NCBI GenBank assembly: GCA_903848125.1
Contig: CAINFN010000273.1
Location: forward strand, 1 to 33,223
From: an uncultured Bacteroidota bacterium
GTDB taxonomy: Bacteria; Bacteroidota; Bacteroidia; Chitinophagales; Chitinophagaceae
Direction: 5' to 3'
Length of the DNA stretch: 33,223 nt
Of the stretch, positions 28,425 through 33,223 are shown one piece after another. The notes beneath the pieces are model-generated. The model was not told the origin of the DNA. It searched no databases and saw only the letters and a list, made by a program, of their open reading frames with translations. The position numbers and the translations under genes are program-made. Within the stretch, counting starts at the first letter, position 1. Every line of letters begins with the position of its first letter.

Positions 28425-29267
28425 ATGAAAGCAGCTAAATCACTTATTGTAATTACTTGGGACGGGGTATCAAAACCTTTGGAATATGTACTGCAGGATG
28501 TAGAAAGAAATTTCGATTTATTAATCTTCGACCATAGTGCTAAGGCGCCCAAGGAACTAGTGGCCCATTTGAACCCAGAATTCTATGTATCTACCCGAAC
28601 CGAGAACAAGGGACAGGTATTTTACGAGGTCTATAAATATTTGTATCCCAACAATGAAGAGCGTTACGAATACATTGGTGTGATAGACGATGATATTTAC
28701 ACTTCTTATTCCGACTTAAATAAATTAATATTTATAGGTCAGATTAATCATTTAGATGTTTTTCAACCAAGCATTACTCAGGATAGTTATCATGATCATC
28801 AAAGGTTTATACATAAGTCTGGTATACAAATACATGAAACAAATTGGGTAGAAATAATGTGCCCATTCTACAAAGAAGAAATATTCAAAGCTATTCAACC
28901 CTATTGTAAATTCACAGTTTCTGGACAGGGTATTGATATATATTTAATTCCTTGTTTACAAAAAATTTTACAATTAGATAAAACTGCAGTAGTTCATGCT
29001 ATTCAGATTAAGCATTGTCGTCCTATACAATCTGGAAATAGATTATATTCAAACGGAAAAAATAATTTGGAAGAGATTGAAATAATTAGACAAGAGTGTT
29101 TAAAACTAGTTACTGAAACAAAACACGGGGTATTTGACAAAGAGTTTATAGAATCAACATTAGAAATAGATCATTTTAAGAGAAATAATATTAAAGTAAA
29201 GTGGGGTCGATTAAAGACACTAATTAAAAACCTTCATATTGATTTAATTAAATCAAGTTATAGATAA
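28425..29267 (+). CDS. DUF707-like / glycosyltransferase-like protein
   Basis: SLIVITWDGVSKPLEYVLQDV, YIGVIDDDIYTSYSDLNKL, DVFQPSITQDSYHDHQRF; DDD motif typical of this family. Confidence 0.6.
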   Translation: MKAAKSLIVITWDGVSKPLEYVLQDVERNFDLLIFDHSAKAPKELVAHLNPEFYVSTRTENKGQVFYEVYKYLYPNNEERYEYIGVIDDDIYTSYSDLNKLIFIGQINHLDVFQPSITQDSYHDHQRFIHKSGIQIHETNWVEIMCPFYKEEIFKAIQPYCKFTVSGQGIDIYLIPCLQKILQLDKTAVVHAIQIKHCRPIQSGNRLYSNGKNNLEEIEIIRQECLKLVTETKHGVFDKEFIESTLEIDHFKRNNIKVKWGRLKTLIKNLHIDLIKSSYR

Positions 29268-29282
29268 AAATTAAAATTAAAA

Positions 29283-29939
29283 ATGTCAATCAATAAATTA
29301 CTAGAAGATAATCCTAGCTTTCATTCATGGGATAGTGGAGAAATCGCCAACTTTGGTGTTTCAGATAAAGTAGTGAAATATATTTATAGTAAATTAAAGT
29401 CCGGTTTTTCCACAATAGAAACCGGTTCTGGTAAAAGCACCTTTGCTTTTTTAACTGCAGGCTGTAATCATATAGCAATTAGTCCAAATGAATTAGAAGA
29501 GGAGAGAATTAGAAAGTATTGCCAAGAAAACAATATTGAATCAAAATTTAAATTTATTTGTGGCAGTTCAACAGAAGAATTGCCTCATTTGATAAATGAA
29601 ATAAATCATTTTGATTTAATTTTTATAGACGGAGCGCACCGATATCCTTTTGCTGAAATTGATTATCATTATACAGAAAAAAAATTAAGAGTAGGAGGTT
29701 ATTTGGTTTTGGACGACGTCCATTTACCTTCAGTTAGAAATTTATTTTTATTTCTAAAAAAAGAAAAAAACTGGGAATTAGAAACAATCATTGACCACAC
29801 AGCCTTTTTTATAAAAATTGCCGAAGAGGTAATAATTGATGATTGGCAAAATCAAGGCATTAATAAAAACTTTAAAAAATTTGAATCTTTAAAACATTAT
29901 ATTAAGCTAACAATTAAAAGATTTTTAAGAATTCAATAA
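29283..29939 (+). CDS. Class I SAM-dependent methyltransferase (Methyltransf_24-like)
   Basis: FSTIETGSGKSTFAFLTAGCNHIAISPNELEEERI, DLIFIDGAHRYPFAEIDYHYTEKKLRVGGYLVLDDVHLPSV. Confidence 0.75.
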   Translation: MSINKLLEDNPSFHSWDSGEIANFGVSDKVVKYIYSKLKSGFSTIETGSGKSTFAFLTAGCNHIAISPNELEEERIRKYCQENNIESKFKFICGSSTEELPHLINEINHFDLIFIDGAHRYPFAEIDYHYTEKKLRVGGYLVLDDVHLPSVRNLFLFLKKEKNWELETIIDHTAFFIKIAEEVIIDDWQNQGINKNFKKFESLKHYIKLTIKRFLRIQ

Positions 29940-29953
29940 ATCAAACTAAATTA

Positions 29954-29981
29954 TTGATATAAATAACAATTTGTATCTTTA
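29954..29981 (+). promoter_or_regulatory. Possible Bacteroidota promoter before wzz-like gene
   Basis: TTG (29954-29956), 17-nt spacer, TATCTTTA (29974-29981), near the TTTG/TAnnTTTG consensus. Confidence 0.3.
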
Positions 29982-30005
29982 CTTTAATTTTTTCAAATTA
30001 ATAGA

Positions 30006-31031
30006 ATGACAAATTCAGGCACAGAAACCATAAAATATTCAGAACTAACAGCTGGCGTTAAGCGCTTCCTGAACTATTTTATAAGCCAGTATAAAATCAT
30101 CTTATTCACCACCCTCATTACCAGTGCTTTAGGTTTATTGTATGGTAAATTGCAACCATCTACGTTCAAAGCAACCTCTACATTTATAGTAGAAGATAAA
30201 TCGGGAAAAAGCGGTGGAGGTTTATCAGGCTTAGCATCTCAGTTTGGAATAGATGTGGGTGGATTAACAGGCGGCGAAGCTGGTTTATTTGATGGTGATA
30301 ATATTTTAGAAATTATCAAATCAAGAGCGATCATAGAGAAGGTACTTTTAACTAAAATAGAAGAACCTGCTTCTTTAAAAGGACAAACCATTGCCGATTA
30401 TTATATTCAAATAAATAATTTAGCGCCTGCATTTGAAAGTAAAAACATAAATGTTAAATCATTAAACTTTGCTAGTTTAACTCAGGTAGCAAAGCATTCT
30501 GTGGTTCAAGATAGTATATTATATGTTTTGTACAATAAAGTTTATAAGGATTTAAATGTAGAAAAGAAAAATAAGAAGAGTACAATTATAACTTTAGAAG
30601 TGGTATCGAATGACCAGGTTTTTTCAAAAATTTTCGTGGAGGAATTAATAAAACAAACAAGCGATTTGTATATAGATATTAAAACAGGTAATTTATCAAG
30701 AAGTATTGCAAGAATTCAGCAAAAGGCTGATTCTTTACAAAACTCTTTAGGCAGTATTTATCAAAATTCATTTCAAATTAATAGTTCAAGAATTGAGGTA
30801 ACAAATAGAGATAAGACTGTATCAAGTACACTATATGGTGAAGTATTAAAAAACTTAGAGACTTTAAAATTATCTTTAATAAATCAAACACCTGTTATAC
30901 AAGTGTTAGATTCTCCTAAATATCCTTTGTTTGATCAACGCACACCAGCAAGGTATGCCTTAATTATTGGCTTTGCTGTTGGGTTTGCGCTTTCCTTGTT
31001 CTATGCGCTTTATAAGTATACCTCCAATTAA
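30006..31031 (+). CDS. Wzz/chain-length-determinant family LPS biosynthesis protein
   Basis: N-terminal cytoplasmic/TM (YKIILFTTLITSALGLLYGKLQPSTFKATSTFIVEDK), C-terminal VLDSPKYPLFDQRTPARYALIIGFAVGFALSLFYALY. Confidence 0.88.
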   Translation: MTNSGTETIKYSELTAGVKRFLNYFISQYKIILFTTLITSALGLLYGKLQPSTFKATSTFIVEDKSGKSGGGLSGLASQFGIDVGGLTGGEAGLFDGDNILEIIKSRAIIEKVLLTKIEEPASLKGQTIADYYIQINNLAPAFESKNINVKSLNFASLTQVAKHSVVQDSILYVLYNKVYKDLNVEKKNKKSTIITLEVVSNDQVFSKIFVEELIKQTSDLYIDIKTGNLSRSIARIQQKADSLQNSLGSIYQNSFQINSSRIEVTNRDKTVSSTLYGEVLKNLETLKLSLINQTPVIQVLDSPKYPLFDQRTPARYALIIGFAVGFALSLFYALYKYTSN

Positions 31032-31040
31032 TTTTTAAGT

Positions 31041-31901
31041 ATGCATCGCCTATTTTTATTAAGGGCTTATGGCGACTTTGTAATTTTATTACAAGCCCTA
31101 ATTCAAAGCCCTCAAAAAAATAAGTATACAATTATTGCCTCTAAACATTTACAGCCACTATATCAAGCGCTTGAATCAGTAATTGATTTAAAAAGTATTC
31201 AAATTCAATTTGTTGATTTTGGTATAACCAAAACACAATTAAGTTTATTTACTAATAAGCATTTACTAAGTTTAGTTACCCTTATCGAATTAAAACAAAT
31301 TAAAAAATTTGTACAGCAAAATCCAAACAACGAAGGAATTGATTATATCGAACAGGATAAAAGAATAGGATTGTTTAATTCAATTACTGGACTAAGTTTT
31401 AATTCTATTATAAGTAAAGAGCCTGTATATATTTCTTATGCCAAGTTTTTTGACATTCAAGATATAAAAGAAGTAGAAGTTAGGGAAGAAAGTAGAGAAG
31501 ACATCAACTCAAAAAAGGTTTTATTATTTCCCGATACTAGACAAGCTAAAAAAAATATACCCACCACTTTAATTAGTAAGCTTGAAAATGAACTATCCGC
31601 TAAAGGCTATAAATTAGAAATTGCTTATTTCAAAGAAGCACCCAATAGCAACAGTACAAATAATACAGCTACAAAAACGAAGGAAGTAGTGTATTCCAAT
31701 TTCAAAACGCTTATTCAATTGATACAAGAGGCTGAATTAATTCTAGGTGCCGATAGCTTACCCATTCATCTTGCTTATTTATTAAAAAAGCCACATTATA
31801 TATTGTATCCCAATGGCTATCCTCAATTGTTTATCACACCTTATGCTCAAATAAATAATAGGTTTGGTACCTTTGATCATCATCATTTTAGTTTTTTGTA
31901 A
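31041..31901 (+). CDS. GT9 (heptosyltransferase)-like protein
   Basis: N-terminal LFLLRAYGDFVILLQAL; C-terminal TLIQLIQEAELILGADSLPIHLAYLLKKPHYILYP resembles the GT9 acceptor/ADP-heptose site. Confidence 0.65.
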   Translation: MHRLFLLRAYGDFVILLQALIQSPQKNKYTIIASKHLQPLYQALESVIDLKSIQIQFVDFGITKTQLSLFTNKHLLSLVTLIELKQIKKFVQQNPNNEGIDYIEQDKRIGLFNSITGLSFNSIISKEPVYISYAKFFDIQDIKEVEVREESREDINSKKVLLFPDTRQAKKNIPTTLISKLENELSAKGYKLEIAYFKEAPNSNSTNNTATKTKEVVYSNFKTLIQLIQEAELILGADSLPIHLAYLLKKPHYILYPNGYPQLFITPYAQINNRFGTFDHHHFSFL

Positions 31902-31906
31902 GCAAT

Positions 31907-32632
31907 ATGGTCGCAGCAATTAATACTTATATCCTCTACTCACCTTTAGAAAAGGACAGAACAGTTAGGGTAGAAGCTATGCGCCAGCAGTTCAAGCAGT
32001 TTACTATTTCAGAATCTATTTATCCAAGTAATACTCATATTCCTTTTTTAAAGGCCATTATAGAAAAATCAAAAGAGCGCACGGGTAAAGCCTTAATGGC
32101 CACAGAAGTGGCTTGCTTATTAGGCCATAGAAGGATATTAAGGCAAATTGTAAAGGAGGCCACCAATAATGAAGAGCATTTTTTGGTCCTAGAATCGGAT
32201 AGTAAAATTCTTAATTTTGAGCTCTTAAAAAACCATTTTGAACCTATATCCAAGCAGTATGACTTCTTTTTTTGGGGGGCCTGGGAGGGCAATGCCAAGG
32301 TAAAAAGGTCCAAAGGCCAGGTGATTGAGGGTAAGTATACTATTGGAGAGCCCTTATTGCATACCATATACTGTACTTATGGCTATTCTTTAAATAAACC
32401 CACAGCCCAATATTTATTAAAACAAAGCAGGATCATCACTACGCCCTTTGATATTTTCAAGCAGTTTATTGACCCTAGAAAAATAAGACTAGGTACTATT
32501 ACTAAGGAAATAATTACCACTTGGGACGAGGGTAGTTATATCAGAAATGATAAATTTTTTAAACGCTCTAAAAAGGCAGTTTTTATATTTTTCTTAAATA
32601 TAAAAAATACGATACAGGCTTATTTTTCATAG
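31907..32632 (+). CDS. GT25-like glycosyltransferase
   Basis: KALMATEVACLLGHRRILRQIVKEATNNEEHFLVLESDSKI, parallel to the GT25 GEIGCxLSHxxxxxxI...LEDD pattern; CTYGYSLNKPTAQYLL. Confidence 0.65.
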   Translation: MVAAINTYILYSPLEKDRTVRVEAMRQQFKQFTISESIYPSNTHIPFLKAIIEKSKERTGKALMATEVACLLGHRRILRQIVKEATNNEEHFLVLESDSKILNFELLKNHFEPISKQYDFFFWGAWEGNAKVKRSKGQVIEGKYTIGEPLLHTIYCTYGYSLNKPTAQYLLKQSRIITTPFDIFKQFIDPRKIRLGTITKEIITTWDEGSYIRNDKFFKRSKKAVFIFFLNIKNTIQAYFS

Positions 32633-32664
32633 CTAGTTCACTTATTTTTTTGTACTTTTAAATC

Positions 32665-33223
32665 ATGTCTGTAAAGAATAGTGTTTTTTATAATGTGCTG
32701 CTTGCTATATCACAGGTTTTCTTTCCTCTGATTACTTTTCCTTATTTGGCAAGAACATTAGGACCAGAACATGTGGGGGTTTTAAATTTTGCAGAAAGTA
32801 TTGCTAAGTATTTTGTGATGTTAGCGGCTCTAGGCATTCCTATTTATGGTATTAGAGAAATTGCTAAAGTGCAAAACGAACTAAAAGAGCGTACTAAAAT
32901 ATTTGCTGAAATTTTTACCATTAATCTAATATGTACTTTAGGGCTTTCTTTTATTTTTTTAGCCGCAGTTTTTTTTATACCACAACTCAATAAAGAAAAA
33001 GTACTTTTTTATTGGACCATTGCTTATTTTGTATTTCAGGTATTTTATTTAGAATGGTTTTTTAATGGCATGAACCAATTTAAGTTTATTGCTATAAGGC
33101 AGTTTATTATTAGGTTCTTTTTTATCATTTTTGTATTTATACTCATAAAGTCGCAGTTAGATTATGTGAACTACATGAGAATGCAATTTGGCTTAAGTGT
33201 CTTATTATCTATTATTAATTTTA
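32665..33223 (+). CDS. Oligosaccharide flippase (Wzx/MATE-like), truncated by window end; not in the ORF track
   Basis: Hand translation: MSVKNSVFYNVLLAISQVFFPLITFPYLARTLGPEHVGVLNFAESIAKYFVMLAALGIPIYGIREIAKVQNEL... with multiple TM helices; open to the last base. Confidence 0.9.
   Translation, partial: MSVKNSVFYNVLLAISQVFFPLITFPYLARTLGPEHVGVLNFAESIAKYFVMLAALGIPIYGIREIAKVQNELKERTKIFAEIFTINLICTLGLSFIFLAAVFFIPQLNKEKVLFYWTIAYFVFQVFYLEWFFNGMNQFKFIAIRQFIIRFFFIIFVFILIKSQLDYVNYMRMQFGLSVLLSIINF

Noticed and set aside
28349-28552. 67-aa minus-strand ORF at the start of the polysaccharide cluster
   Set aside because: Overlaps the DUF707-like gene antisense and the intergenic hairpin; no motif.
1-33223. 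CRISPR array, tRNA/rRNA genes, transposase or prophage genes
   Set aside because: No regularly spaced repeats, cloverleaf/rRNA segments, transposase motifs or phage structural genes were recognised on either strand.

Overview
The window is an AT-rich chromosomal segment of Bacteroidota (Chitinophagaceae-like) character. This lineage call is inferred from protein style and gene content; no search was run. From left to right it contains: (1) the 3' part of a long-chain acyl-CoA synthetase, an exported cyanophycinase-like S51 peptidase and a divergent helical protein of unknown function; (2) a compact co-oriented 12-gene amino-acid block, leuA-leuC-leuD-leuB-ilvD-ilvB-ilvN-ilvC-ilvA-thrA-thrB-thrC (3863-19650), closed by a bidirectional terminator hairpin; (3) a nitroreductase, then a small secreted Cys/His protein ending in RGPP, a TonB-dependent receptor, a beta-barrel gene that appears to lack its 5' end, and an OB-fold (tRNA_anti-like) protein; (4) a toxin-antitoxin islet with YefM/Phd plus a YoeB toxin broken by a 1-nt frameshift (absent from the ORF track), a UPF0175-like protein and a 104-aa partner, the last two enclosed by a perfect 26-bp direct repeat; (5) an M20 peptidase; (6) the start of a surface-polysaccharide cluster (WecG/TagA glycosyltransferase, DUF707-like protein, methyltransferase, Wzz, GT9-like, GT25-like, and a Wzx flippase running off the window). 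The most unusual signals are the repeat-bounded TA cassette, the frameshifted yoeB, the 5'-truncated barrel gene, the terminator-like hairpin plus 22-codon uORF in front of leuA, and the 16-bp palindrome at the start of the putative metal-uptake operon. No clearly new multi-gene system could be demonstrated from sequence alone.
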